A stretch of 37,409 nucleotides of DNA, taken from assembly GCA_947175055.1 (NCBI GenBank), contig CAMWLJ010000028.1, positions 1-37,409 of the forward strand, given 5' to 3'. Under the pieces are notes generated by a model. It was given only the letters and a program-made list of their open reading frames with translations. It ran no database searches and had not been told where the DNA came from. A program made the position numbers and the translations under genes. The stretch comes from an uncultured Lachnospiraceae bacterium. GTDB taxonomy: Bacteria; Bacillota; Clostridia; Lachnospirales; Lachnospiraceae. This document shows positions 6,800 to 16,241 of this stretch, one piece after another. Every line of letters begins with the position of its first letter. Position 1 is the first letter of the stretch.

Positions 6800-8947
6800 T
6801 TGAAAACAGCATATATCGGTACAAAGGACCAATTGGCAGAAGCTTTTATCGAGCGGATGAATAAAGAAGGGAATGATGTCTATTTTCTATCCGCCGGTGA
6901 TCTTAAAAAGCGGAGCGCAGAGAGATGGAAATATAGATTTTATAAGATATCGCTGTATGGTGACAGCTATCGTAAGACACTGCAGTCGATCCGGCCTGAC
7001 TGGGTGGTGTTTGCCGGGACGCATTTTATGGACTGTATTTATCAGGAGGAAGAAGAGGAGGATGTCACCTTACTGACTCGTACCCTGCAGATCCTGTCAG
7101 ACAGGAAAGACGTGCACTTTCTGCTGCTGTCTTCTACGGAGGTCTATGGAAACACGGAGGAGAAAGCGGATGAGCAGCAGGCGGGCATGCCCGCAGGCGA
7201 AAGAGGAATGCGCTTTGTGAGGGAAGAACAGCTGCTGCAGATTTATGGAAGACAGTACGGGTTTCACTGTGCAGTGATCAGGTCCTCGCAGTTGTACGCA
7301 GACCTGGCTGTGGAAGGGGCAGAGGACTTATTGGGCAGAGGATTTACTGAAGTCGGCATCGGAAGGAAAGGAACGGCCCTGCCCAATGATATTATGCAGC
7401 CGCTGCATGTGTCGGATCTGGTGGATGCTGTCAAACGGGTGATGGATGCGGAGAAACAGGGTGTATATAATGCCGTCAGCAGTTTTGAGATCACCAGAAA
7501 ACGTTTGTACGAGCTGATCAGACAAAGACTCGATGCCCCGGATACGAAGATACAGTGGGAAGAGACAGACAGAAAGAGCATTGCGGATAACAGCCGCCTG
7601 AAAAAGGAGACCGAGTGGACAGACTTTCATAGATTGGAGGATCAGCTTGCCGAGGGCAGGATATCCTATGAGGCCAGGGCAGCAGAGCGCAAGAGGAAAA
7701 GAACAGGCAGGATACCGGACGCAGTGCAAAAGACAATAGAGAATATTGTGGTATTCGTCATTTTCTTCGCCGTCACTTATATGAGTGCGCCGCACAGTCT
7801 GTTCTCGCAGATCGAGTGGCTGACGATCTATGTGATATTGATCTCGGTATTTCTCGGCATACGGCAGAGTGCGCTGGCTGTCATCATGGCGAGTGCGGCA
7901 TATCTGTTTATCCAGGATCTGAATATTCTCAGTATGACAAATTTCTACTCTTATGCAGGCAGTGTGCTTAAGATCATGGAATTCGTATTTCTCGGGCTGA
8001 TCGTCAGTTATACGACTGACATGCTGCGTGAGGAAGTGCGGGATACGCGCAGAGAGCTGCTGATGCGGGAAGAAGAGTATGAAGAACTGAAAACGATCAA
8101 TGATGAGAATGTCATGATCAAGAATGAATATGAAGAGCGCATTCTGGATTCCAAATCCGGCTTTCCAAAGCTGTACCGCGTTGTCAGCCGGCTGATGGTC
8201 CTGCAGCCGGAGCGGATATTCATGGAGATCGTACATATCGTATCCGAAATGGTGCATACGGATACTGTGGCCGTTTACCGGGTGAAGGAAGACAGTCCGT
8301 ATCTGCGGCTGATCAACGCGCTAAACGAGGGGTCGGTGCAGGAGGGGAAATCCTGGAATCTGTCTGCCTACCCGGATATCCAGGCTTCCGTCAGCGCCGG
8401 GGAATTGTACCAGGGTGATGTGTGGAAAGGGGAGCCGGCGGTCGTTCTTCCGATCTTGTACCAGGGGAAGTGCGTTTCGGTGATCCTGATCAAGACGCTT
8501 CCTTATACAAGCCAGACTCTATATTATGTCAACCTGCTAAAAACCCTTTCGCTCCTGCTTCGCGAAGCTGTCGGACGTGCGTTGGATCATGAAGAGCTGG
8601 TAAGGGAAGATACTTATATACAGGGGACGGATGTCATGAAACCGGCTCCTTTCCGCAGGAATATCCTTCTGGCCGGGGAAAGGGCCGAAAAGAAACTGGC
8701 GGAGTATTGTGTGGTGCAGATCACAGGTGCGGATAACTTTGAAGACAGATGCAGGAAGGCGGAAGGCCGGCTGCGTACGACGGACTGTCTCGGTACCGAT
8801 GAAGACGGTAATCTCTATGCCCTGTTAAATAATACCGGTACGGGGGACGTGGAACATCTGAGGAGACGGTTTGAGGAGTGTGGCATGGCGGCAGTGGTCA
8901 CGACCACATTCGAGGATTTGGAGGAAACGGAATGGAAGGGGTTTTGA
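6800..8947 (+). CDS. pelD: PelD-like c-di-GMP receptor fused to an SDR-like domain
   Basis: A 715-residue protein taken from the TTG at 6800, which has GAGAGGAAG at the right distance; the same frame runs upstream into the invertible segment without a ribosome site. Residues 1-290 resemble an NAD(P)-dependent epimerase (AYIGTKDQL, SSTEVYG), but the YxxxK catalytic pair is missing. Four membrane helices lie at about 314-330, 340-356, 357-372 and 393-410, then a coiled coil (410-450), a GAF domain (about 460-590) and a degenerate GGDEF domain. The latter keeps R659-T-T-D662, which fits the RxxD I-site through which PelD binds c-di-GMP. PelD is the membrane receptor that activates Pel polymerisation by PelF. 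It is the first gene of the operon and, I infer, the first target of the promoter switch. Confidence 0.85.
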   Translation: MKTAYIGTKDQLAEAFIERMNKEGNDVYFLSAGDLKKRSAERWKYRFYKISLYGDSYRKTLQSIRPDWVVFAGTHFMDCIYQEEEEEDVTLLTRTLQILSDRKDVHFLLLSSTEVYGNTEEKADEQQAGMPAGERGMRFVREEQLLQIYGRQYGFHCAVIRSSQLYADLAVEGAEDLLGRGFTEVGIGRKGTALPNDIMQPLHVSDLVDAVKRVMDAEKQGVYNAVSSFEITRKRLYELIRQRLDAPDTKIQWEETDRKSIADNSRLKKETEWTDFHRLEDQLAEGRISYEARAAERKRKRTGRIPDAVQKTIENIVVFVIFFAVTYMSAPHSLFSQIEWLTIYVILISVFLGIRQSALAVIMASAAYLFIQDLNILSMTNFYSYAGSVLKIMEFVFLGLIVSYTTDMLREEVRDTRRELLMREEEYEELKTINDENVMIKNEYEERILDSKSGFPKLYRVVSRLMVLQPERIFMEIVHIVSEMVHTDTVAVYRVKEDSPYLRLINALNEGSVQEGKSWNLSAYPDIQASVSAGELYQGDVWKGEPAVVLPILYQGKCVSVILIKTLPYTSQTLYYVNLLKTLSLLLREAVGRALDHEELVREDTYIQGTDVMKPAPFRRNILLAGERAEKKLAEYCVVQITGADNFEDRCRKAEGRLRTTDCLGTDEDGNLYALLNNTGTGDVEHLRRRFEECGMAAVVTTTFEDLEETEWKGF

Positions 8948-9822
8948 CAGCACTGTTGGTCGGGAATCTCATCGCTGCGGTGGTCTTTGTCGTCGTAAAG
9001 GCGGTGCGGAAGGAAGGCGTGGGCATCGTAGTCTTCTTTCTGTTTCTTCCGCTGCTTAGTTTCGTGCTTTACTTTTTCCCGCGTATGCTAAGCCGCCTGT
9101 TTGGTGAGGAAAAGTATGACAGGGACTCGCTTGTCGGCCGTAACAGCATCAAAAAGATGGTGGAGCATCCGAACATAGAGGAAGAGCTGAATGTCGTGCC
9201 GGTGGAGGACGCCATGGCCATCAATGAGAACCGGGAGAAACGGGAACTTCTTCTGCGGCAGCTGAAGAAGGATATCAATGAAAACTATAAGGCGCTCCTG
9301 GCGGCGGAAAGGGATGAGGATTCCGAGTCCGTACATTATGTTGCCGCCACCAAGATGGAGGTCTATCGGCTTCTGCACCAGCAATGGATGGAGAACAGCC
9401 GGGCTTATGAGGAAGATAAGGACGACGATGGTAAATTCAGGGAAGCCTGCGGATCTTTGCGAAAGATGCTGGAGAGCCAGGTTCTGTCCGGCAGAGAACA
9501 GGAGATGTACAGGAAGAAATACTGCAGCCTGATGGAGGCGCAGGTTTTGATCGACGAGAGCGTGCCCACGGATTTGGATTATGAGAACTGGCTGGCCTGT
9601 CTTATCGAACTGGGACGGTTTCAGGCGGCGGAACAGCTTTGGGACCAAAGGCGCGAGAGGCTGCAAAGTGAGAACAGTTATATGAAGATGACAGAACTGT
9701 TTTACCGGAGGAAGGAAAAGGATAAATTTCGTGATTGTATCGCAGAACTGCAGAAAGACAGGATGGTAAGGCTTTCTGCGCAGGGGCTGGAGAGATTGCG
9801 GTACTGGATGCAGAGAGGATAA
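8932..9822 (+). CDS. pelE: PelE-like membrane protein
   Basis: A 296-residue protein that starts with two adjacent hydrophobic helices (about 4-24 and 29-50), followed by a soluble alpha-helical domain rich in charged residues, as expected for TPR-like PelE. PelE helps hold the PelD-PelF-PelG membrane synthase complex together. The ATG at 8932, preceded by GGAGGAAACGG, is chosen over an earlier in-frame start. It overlaps the pelD end by 16 bp, which indicates coupled translation. Assignment rests mainly on position between pelD and pelF and on this architecture, since PelE sequence is weakly conserved. Confidence 0.72.
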   Translation: MEGVLTALLVGNLIAAVVFVVVKAVRKEGVGIVVFFLFLPLLSFVLYFFPRMLSRLFGEEKYDRDSLVGRNSIKKMVEHPNIEEELNVVPVEDAMAINENREKRELLLRQLKKDINENYKALLAAERDEDSESVHYVAATKMEVYRLLHQQWMENSRAYEEDKDDDGKFREACGSLRKMLESQVLSGREQEMYRKKYCSLMEAQVLIDESVPTDLDYENWLACLIELGRFQAAEQLWDQRRERLQSENSYMKMTELFYRRKEKDKFRDCIAELQKDRMVRLSAQGLERLRYWMQRG

Positions 9823-9826
9823 GAAG

Positions 9827-11527
9827 ATGCTGTCATGGAAGAGATTGCTGTATGTGGTGCTGATCGTAACCGTCGTCAGTGGTGTCTTTATGCTCTATAA
9901 CGTGAATGAGGAGCGTATGAGACATGTCCGGATCAAAAACGTGCAGGAAGAGCAGAGGGAATTTGTCGGGACGATGCAGAGAACTGATGGGACAGGGCCA
10001 CAGGTATGGATCATAGGAGACAGCGGGAAAGAGATCTATGAGGATATATATCGGAACAGCCTGCAGATCTTTGGAGACCTGCACTATACAGTCAGAGAGG
10101 AAAACCGGCTGGATCCGGAGAAACTAGAGCAGGATGCACTGGTAGTCTTCTGTGACGAATCAGTGGGCAGCTATGCTGATTTGAAAGAACTGGGAGAATT
10201 TATATCCCAGGGCGGAAAAGTGATCCTGGCGGCAGGGCTTCCGGAGGGCAATGTGGATTCTTATCTGTGGCCGCTTCTGGGTATCCGTGAGAAGTCCGTG
10301 CGGGAGAATTATAACAGGCTTTGCTTCGAGGAGGCGCTTCTGCCCGTGCAGGCGGAAGAAATGGATTATGCAGGATATGCGCTGTCCACATGGCTTAAGG
10401 TAGACGAAAGTGCAAGGGTATATATCCGGGATGGAGACAGTGGCGTTCCGGTATTGTATACCTGTGAGTATGGCGCGGGGAAGATCTGCCTGATCAACGG
10501 TACTTTTCTTGCAGATATTCATTGCGCAGGACTTTTGACAGGGGCAGCCGGGACGGTGCAGGAAGATATGCTCTATCCGATCTTGGGGAGCAAAACGGTA
10601 TTCCTGGATAATTTCCCGATGATAACATTTATCAATGACAAGCTTTGCATGCAGATGTACGGCTGTTCCACAGAAAGCTTTGTCAGAGATGTGGTGTGGC
10701 CCGAACTGCAGGGAATGTCGCTTCGGACAGGTACGCCGTATACTTCCAGTGTCCTGGCGGCGGCTTCGTCGGATCAGAGTTTTCCCAAGATCAATGACAG
10801 CCTGTTTACCACCATTGGCAGGTCGGCGCTGCAGTATGGCGGGGAGTTGGCCTATGCGGCAAACTGCAGGGAGGATGAAGCCGTTTACTTTAACCAAAGC
10901 TTTATTGAGGAATTCCGGTCTGTCTTTACCAATTATGAGATTCGGGGACTGGCTTTGCAGAACGGGTATTTCTCGGAAAGTATGCTGCATATTCCCAATG
11001 CGAAGATCAGGGTGGTGCGGACGACGCTCGGTGCCAATGGATCAGGATTTTCCAGCGATAAGGAATATCTGGAATTTCCGGCAGCGACCGTGGGTAATTC
11101 GATGGAAGAAGGAAATCTGCTTGCGATCTCTTCTGTTCTGGCGGCTTACGGCATGGTATCGCATGTGTTCGATATCAATACGTTGATCGCGGAGGACGAG
11201 AATACGGCATCCTGGGATGTGGATAAGCGGCAGATCGGGCTGTTTGAGAAAGAGATCTTAAAGAGTGTTCCATGGCTGGAAGGAAGAGTGCTGTCCCATA
11301 TGCCGGATATTGTCAGAAGCTATCTGCATCTGGATTATACCTGGAAGAAAGATAAGAACAGGGTGGAAGTAGACTGCGGCAATGCGGTCAGGGGGCAGGC
11401 ATTTTTCTTCAGGACTGACGGCAGGATCCGGGAGGCGGAAGGGTTGACCTATGAGGAAGCAGGCAATGGCTATTACATACTGCGCGTGCTGCAAAGCCAT
11501 GCGGTCATTATTATGGAGGAGGAATAA
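9827..11527 (+). CDS. DUF2194-like protein at the PelA position
   Basis: A 566-residue protein with one N-terminal membrane anchor (about 8-25) and an extracytoplasmic body. The first half (about 50-250) resembles a glutamine-amidotransferase/hydrolase-like fold (VWIIGDSGKEIYEDI, FISQGGKVILAAG). The second has the position of a polysaccharide deacetylase but lacks its signature: FLDNFPM (259-265) stands where a DD metal pair is expected, and no HxxxH is seen. In Gram-positive Pel clusters this slot is usually held by a PelA deacetylase. It may be a non-catalytic homologue or work through other residues. It starts 4 bp after pelE. Confidence 0.65.
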   Translation: MLSWKRLLYVVLIVTVVSGVFMLYNVNEERMRHVRIKNVQEEQREFVGTMQRTDGTGPQVWIIGDSGKEIYEDIYRNSLQIFGDLHYTVREENRLDPEKLEQDALVVFCDESVGSYADLKELGEFISQGGKVILAAGLPEGNVDSYLWPLLGIREKSVRENYNRLCFEEALLPVQAEEMDYAGYALSTWLKVDESARVYIRDGDSGVPVLYTCEYGAGKICLINGTFLADIHCAGLLTGAAGTVQEDMLYPILGSKTVFLDNFPMITFINDKLCMQMYGCSTESFVRDVVWPELQGMSLRTGTPYTSSVLAAASSDQSFPKINDSLFTTIGRSALQYGGELAYAANCREDEAVYFNQSFIEEFRSVFTNYEIRGLALQNGYFSESMLHIPNAKIRVVRTTLGANGSGFSSDKEYLEFPAATVGNSMEEGNLLAISSVLAAYGMVSHVFDINTLIAEDENTASWDVDKRQIGLFEKEILKSVPWLEGRVLSHMPDIVRSYLHLDYTWKKDKNRVEVDCGNAVRGQAFFFRTDGRIREAEGLTYEEAGNGYYILRVLQSHAVIIMEEE

Positions 11528-11530
11528 GCT

Positions 11531-12955
11531 ATGCGCGTGTGCCTGATCTGTGAAGGATGTTATCCTTATGTGCCGGGCGGTGTCTCAGGCTGGATCCAGA
11601 CTTTATGCAGTGCTTTCCAGGACGTGGAGTTCGTGGTCTGGGCACTTGCGACGACCAGAGAGGAGATGTCCGAGTATTCTTATAACATTCCCGGGAACGT
11701 GAAGGAGATCCGTACGGTCTATCTGGGAGACGAAGCATTCCGTAAGACGCATCATAAAGTCATATTGTCTGAGGAAGAGAAGGCTGTACTGAGAAATCTG
11801 GTCGTGGAATCGATGGATAAGATCGACTGGATCGCTATTTTGGAGCTGATCGGGAAATACCGGCGGTACCTGGGGGATATCCTGCTGAGTGAATCCTTTT
11901 TCGAGATCTGTCTGGAGGAGTACTTAAGACAGGGATCCAGGAAAGTGTTTAATCATTTCCTGTGGAATTTCAGAGGTATTTATTTTCCGCTGATGTATAT
12001 TCTGTCGGAGGAGATCCCCAAGGCAGACCTTTACCATGCCGTATCCACCGGCTATGCGGGCATTATGGGAAGCTGTGCCTCCTACGTGGAGAAGAAGCCT
12101 TTTCTATTGTCAGAGCATGGGATCTATACAAGAGAGCGGGAGGAAGATATCATCCGTTCCCATTGGGTGGAAGGAGATTTTAAGGAGATATGGATCAACT
12201 TTTTCAAGAAACTCTCCTACATAGCGTATCGGCAGGCGGGCCGGGTCACCAGTCTGTTTGGGGTCAGCAGGTCTTTACAGGTGGAATTGGGTTGTCCGGC
12301 CAAGAAGGCCGTGACCATCCCGAACGGTGTGGACGTCAGGGAATATGACGGATGTCGAAGTAAGAGGAAGGCGTCGTCGGAAGAGGTTACGATCGGGGCG
12401 GTCTTAAGAGTGGTGCCGATCAAAGATGTGAAGACAATGCTGCTGGCATTCGATCTTGTCAAACAGTCGGTTCCCGGAGCACGGCTGAAGATCATGGGAA
12501 ACTGCGGGGAAAATCCGTCGTATTATGAAGAGTGCCTGGAACTGATGGAAGAGCTTGGCACTGCAGATGTTGCGTTTCTGGGGCAGGTGAACGTGAAGGA
12601 ACACTTTCCGGATATCGATCTGCTGCTTCTTTCCAGCATCAGTGAAGGGCAGCCTCTGGCAATGCTGGAGGGAATGGCGGCACAGATCCCTTATGTCGCC
12701 ACGAATGTGGGAAGCTGCAGGGCGCTGCTGGAAGGGGAGGAAGGAGATTCGCTTGGCAGCGCCGGTATCGTAGTGCCTGTCATGAACAGTGAAGCGATGG
12801 CGGATGCGGTCATCCGCTGTATCAAAGATCCGCAGCTGCGCAGGCGCATGGGCAGGATCGGCAGAAAGCGGGTGGAGATGTATTACAGTAAAAGCGCGAT
12901 GCTGGAGGCATTCCGTAAGCTTTACATGGATCTTGGGGAAGAGAAGGAGGCATAG
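11531..12955 (+). CDS. pelF: PelF glycosyltransferase (GT4)
   Basis: A 474-residue GT-B enzyme that polymerises the Pel chain in the cytoplasm from a UDP-sugar; PelF uses UDP-GalNAc/GlcNAc in characterised systems. The N-terminus has the family hallmark EGCYPYVPGGVSGW, the mid region SEHGIYTRERE (from residue 194), then the nucleotide-binding half with TIPNGVD and the retaining EX7E motif E372-GQPLAML-E380. The full length matches PelF. The ATG follows GGAGGAGG and lies 3 bp after the previous stop. Confidence 0.92.
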   Translation: MRVCLICEGCYPYVPGGVSGWIQTLCSAFQDVEFVVWALATTREEMSEYSYNIPGNVKEIRTVYLGDEAFRKTHHKVILSEEEKAVLRNLVVESMDKIDWIAILELIGKYRRYLGDILLSESFFEICLEEYLRQGSRKVFNHFLWNFRGIYFPLMYILSEEIPKADLYHAVSTGYAGIMGSCASYVEKKPFLLSEHGIYTREREEDIIRSHWVEGDFKEIWINFFKKLSYIAYRQAGRVTSLFGVSRSLQVELGCPAKKAVTIPNGVDVREYDGCRSKRKASSEEVTIGAVLRVVPIKDVKTMLLAFDLVKQSVPGARLKIMGNCGENPSYYEECLELMEELGTADVAFLGQVNVKEHFPDIDLLLLSSISEGQPLAMLEGMAAQIPYVATNVGSCRALLEGEEGDSLGSAGIVVPVMNSEAMADAVIRCIKDPQLRRRMGRIGRKRVEMYYSKSAMLEAFRKLYMDLGEEKEA

Positions 12956-12961
12956 GGGACG

Positions 12962-14347
12962 ATGGCAGGAATTGGATTTGAACTACGGAAGATCTACGGG
13001 AGGAAGACACTGGTATCGAATATCTGGGGGAGTATTTATGCGACCATGACAGCCATCGGTCCGTCTGTTCTGGCAGCTGCCTTATTCCTGGCATTGAAAT
13101 TTCTGATGGACAGGGCTGGGATCCCTGAGCTTGAGAACCGCTTTTTTGTTTCTTCTTTTACCTATATTTTCCTAATCTCCATATTGATTTCTGCTTTATT
13201 CAGTACCACGCTGTCGCGGTATATTTCTGACTGCGTGTTTCAGAAAGCAGAGCAGGAGATCTCTGCCTCGGTCTTCGGGACGCTGGCATTGGGGACGGTC
13301 CTGTCAGGCATCCTGATGTTTCTGTTATGCGTGGGCATGTATGTTTACAGTGCCGTACCGCTGTACTTTCTGGTCATTTATTATTGTCTTGGGGTGCTGG
13401 TGACGAATACCTACAATATCATGACTTATGTGTCGGCGCTGAAGCAATATAAAGAAGTTACCTTCAGTTACTTTGTAGGGTTGTTGCTGGCAGCGGTCAT
13501 CTATATGGCCTGCACCGGGATCTTTCACTGGCCGGTCGTATTGGCAGCCTATCTGTCACTGATGTGCGGTTATTTTCTGGTGGTCTTCCTGCTGGTCTTC
13601 TGGTGCGTGAAGGCCTTCGGAAAGCCGGGGGCAAAGTATTTTGCCTGGCTTACCTATTTTGTCAGGTATCCGAAGCTGACCATCAGCGGTTTTAGTTATA
13701 TGCTGGGATTCTATGTGAGTACGATGATCTACTGGGCATTTTCCGATATGAGAGAACAGGTCAGTATCTTTAGTACGGCGCCGGTGTACGATCTGGCAGT
13801 ATTTCTGGCGATTGCCGTCAATATGTCTGCGCTGGTCATTTTTGTAGTGAAGGCGGAAACGGCTTTTTTCGAGAAGTATGTGGCATATCTGTCTGCGCTG
13901 AATCAGGGGTCTTATGCCAGGATCGAGAAGGAGCGGGAGAATATGAATAATACGATCCGCTATCAGCTGTTCTTTGTGTATGAGGTGCAGCTGATCATCA
14001 CGGTGGTCCTGATCTGTATGGCAAATGTGTTCTTCCCTTATCTGAATATCAGTGCACAGGTGCTGAATATGTTCATGATCCTGAGCATGGGGCTGTACAC
14101 GGTATTTAGCATGTATTTTACGGTTGTTTTCCTGTATTATTTCGAGGATCACACCGGCGCCTGCATCGGGCCTTGTGTATTTCTTCTGGTCACAGTGCTG
14201 CTGGCGGTGCTGGCATGCATATTTGGCCGGCTGTTTTATGCGCTGCCGTTATTGATCGGTGGACTGTGCGGGTGGATCTTGTCTTTCTGGAGGCTCAGAT
14301 ACCGGCTGGCACATTTGAATGCATATCTGATGTGCCGGGGAGATTGA
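12962..14347 (+). CDS. pelG: PelG polysaccharide transporter
   Basis: A 461-residue integral membrane protein with about 12 hydrophobic helices, a MATE/MOP-flippase-like relative that forms the inner-membrane conduit of Pel export and binds PelD/PelE. The N-terminus MAGIGFELRKIY is the typical PelG opening. The gene follows pelF by 6 bp with a GGAGG site. Confidence 0.92.
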   Translation: MAGIGFELRKIYGRKTLVSNIWGSIYATMTAIGPSVLAAALFLALKFLMDRAGIPELENRFFVSSFTYIFLISILISALFSTTLSRYISDCVFQKAEQEISASVFGTLALGTVLSGILMFLLCVGMYVYSAVPLYFLVIYYCLGVLVTNTYNIMTYVSALKQYKEVTFSYFVGLLLAAVIYMACTGIFHWPVVLAAYLSLMCGYFLVVFLLVFWCVKAFGKPGAKYFAWLTYFVRYPKLTISGFSYMLGFYVSTMIYWAFSDMREQVSIFSTAPVYDLAVFLAIAVNMSALVIFVVKAETAFFEKYVAYLSALNQGSYARIEKERENMNNTIRYQLFFVYEVQLIITVVLICMANVFFPYLNISAQVLNMFMILSMGLYTVFSMYFTVVFLYYFEDHTGACIGPCVFLLVTVLLAVLACIFGRLFYALPLLIGGLCGWILSFWRLRYRLAHLNAYLMCRGD

Positions 14348-14422
14348 CAGTCATGCGGCCGCTTACGTATACGGATTTGACAGGAAAGGGAAGCAGAAAC
14401 GGGAATAGGGATAGGTATTGTT

Positions 14423-16165
14423 ATGAAACGATGGAAGATCAATGAGAAAGCGGCTTTAGTATTGGTGACCGTGGCGGCGGCAGGTTTGTTCGGGGTTCTG
14501 TATGCCAACTCCCTGATCCCGGTCGAGGCGCCGGAGGGCGGCGCCGGGGGCAGCCGGCTGGAGACCTGGGAGATAGCGGACAGCGATCTTAACGGGGCAG
14601 GGCTGCATGAGGACAAAGGGATCTATGAACAGGACAGCAGCATCTATGATGTGTACATCAGCGTATTCCCGACCAAGGATGAAAATGGGCAGATGCTGGA
14701 TCTCTCGGCATTTGCGCTTCACACGGCCAGGGATCACAGCTATAATCCGGTGCTCAACTGCAATATACAGATCCTAAAGGAGGGAAAGAAACCGGATCCG
14801 CTGTTGGATCTGGATCACAAGAATGCGACCATACGCGTCAGAGGAAATTCTTCCAGAGGGGCCACTTATAAGAGTTATAAGGTGAAGCTGGAAGAGGAAG
14901 CGGGCACCTTTTTCGGGCAGAAAAATCTGAATATCAATAAACATTCCTCGGATGTATCCAAGATCTCGACGAAGCTGCAGACGGATCTGCTGACACAGAT
15001 CGACGACATTGCGGGATACCGGACCTACTTTATGCGGCTGTGGATCAGGGACGCCTCTCTTCCGGAGGAAGAGCAGGAATTCGTCTATTATGGACTGTAC
15101 ACGGAGACCGAACAGCCTAATAAGACTTATCTGGAGACAAGGGGCTTAGGAAGCAATGCGGCCATGTATAAGGCAAGCGATTTCAGTTTTGCCATGAACG
15201 ATGTGCTCTTGAACGTGGACGATCCGGCTTATTCGGAGGAAGCGTTTGAGACGGTGCTGGCGATCCGGGAAGGATCGGATCATGAGAAGCTGCTGGAGAT
15301 GCTTGCGGCTGTCAATGATACGACCACGGACTTTGCGGAGATCTTCGGGACCTATTTTGACGAGGATAATTATCTGACGTGGCTCGCCTTTAATATATTG
15401 ATGGGAAACGAAGACATTACGAACCACAATTATATCCTGTACAACCCTGACAATGCTCTTACATGGTACTTTATCCCATGGGATTTTGACGGGGCACTCC
15501 GATTCGGGGAACACAGGTCAACTTTCAGCCAGCCGGATTCCCTGCGGGGCATCCAGATGCTCAATGTCGGAATTCTGCACCGCAGGTACCTGCGCCTGGA
15601 AGGAAGCATCGGCAAGCTGGATGATAAGATGAAGGAACTGCTTGCCAATGTGATGACCAAAAGCCGCGTGAACGGGCTGATAGATTCCTATAAACCGGTA
15701 TTGGAGAAGACTATGCCGTTTTACCCGGATATAGATCTTCTGGATATGGAGCCGGATGAACTGTTCTCTTATATAGACGGTATTTACAGTGGGATCCTGG
15801 ATAATTATGAGGCGTTTCATAAGGCGGCCGCTTATCCGTCTCCCATGTTCGTAGCGGCGCCTGAGCGGCTTGCAGACGGTTCCCTTAGATTTGCATGGGA
15901 GGCGTCCTATTCTTACCAGGGACGCCCGATCACCTATGACCTCCGGGTCTATGAGGATGCCGGGATGCAGAAGCTGCTCTTTGAACAGACCAAGATCGCG
16001 CAGACGGAATATATTATGCAGAGAGGTTTGGCGGAGGGGACTTACTATCTTCAGGTGACGGCAGAGGACGATCTTGGGAAAGAACAGCTTAGTCTGGAAC
16101 ATGTACAGAATACAGAACAGTTTGTGTTCGGGCTGCTGGAATTTACGGTCCCTGCAGCGCCATGA
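14423..16165 (+). CDS. CotH-type kinase-fold protein, membrane anchored
   Basis: A 580-residue protein with an N-terminal membrane anchor (about 9-27) and an extracytoplasmic CotH domain. Visible motifs are RGNSSRGATYKSYKVKL (from R140), YGLYTETEQ, NHNYILY and the acidic motif IPWDFDGA (D354, D356). A fibronectin-III-like domain follows at about 470-575. CotH of Bacillus is a protein kinase of spore coat proteins, but outward-facing CotH proteins occur in many cell-surface loci. Its position between pelG and a VTC-domain gene suggests modification or anchoring of the polymer or of a wall protein; the substrate is unknown. The start has a weak ribosome site, and 75 bp separate it from pelG. 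Confidence 0.85.
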   Translation: MKRWKINEKAALVLVTVAAAGLFGVLYANSLIPVEAPEGGAGGSRLETWEIADSDLNGAGLHEDKGIYEQDSSIYDVYISVFPTKDENGQMLDLSAFALHTARDHSYNPVLNCNIQILKEGKKPDPLLDLDHKNATIRVRGNSSRGATYKSYKVKLEEEAGTFFGQKNLNINKHSSDVSKISTKLQTDLLTQIDDIAGYRTYFMRLWIRDASLPEEEQEFVYYGLYTETEQPNKTYLETRGLGSNAAMYKASDFSFAMNDVLLNVDDPAYSEEAFETVLAIREGSDHEKLLEMLAAVNDTTTDFAEIFGTYFDEDNYLTWLAFNILMGNEDITNHNYILYNPDNALTWYFIPWDFDGALRFGEHRSTFSQPDSLRGIQMLNVGILHRRYLRLEGSIGKLDDKMKELLANVMTKSRVNGLIDSYKPVLEKTMPFYPDIDLLDMEPDELFSYIDGIYSGILDNYEAFHKAAAYPSPMFVAAPERLADGSLRFAWEASYSYQGRPITYDLRVYEDAGMQKLLFEQTKIAQTEYIMQRGLAEGTYYLQVTAEDDLGKEQLSLEHVQNTEQFVFGLLEFTVPAAP

Positions 16166-16241
16166 CCTGCCGGGAAGGACACAGATCCCCATACGGAAGA
16201 GGGATTTTCAGCGCAAAAGCAGCGCAGAAATGGGGGAAAAC

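Noticed and set aside
7328-8257. 309-residue minus-strand frame opposite pelD
   Set aside because: No ribosome site or recognisable domain; it is a codon-bias shadow of pelD.
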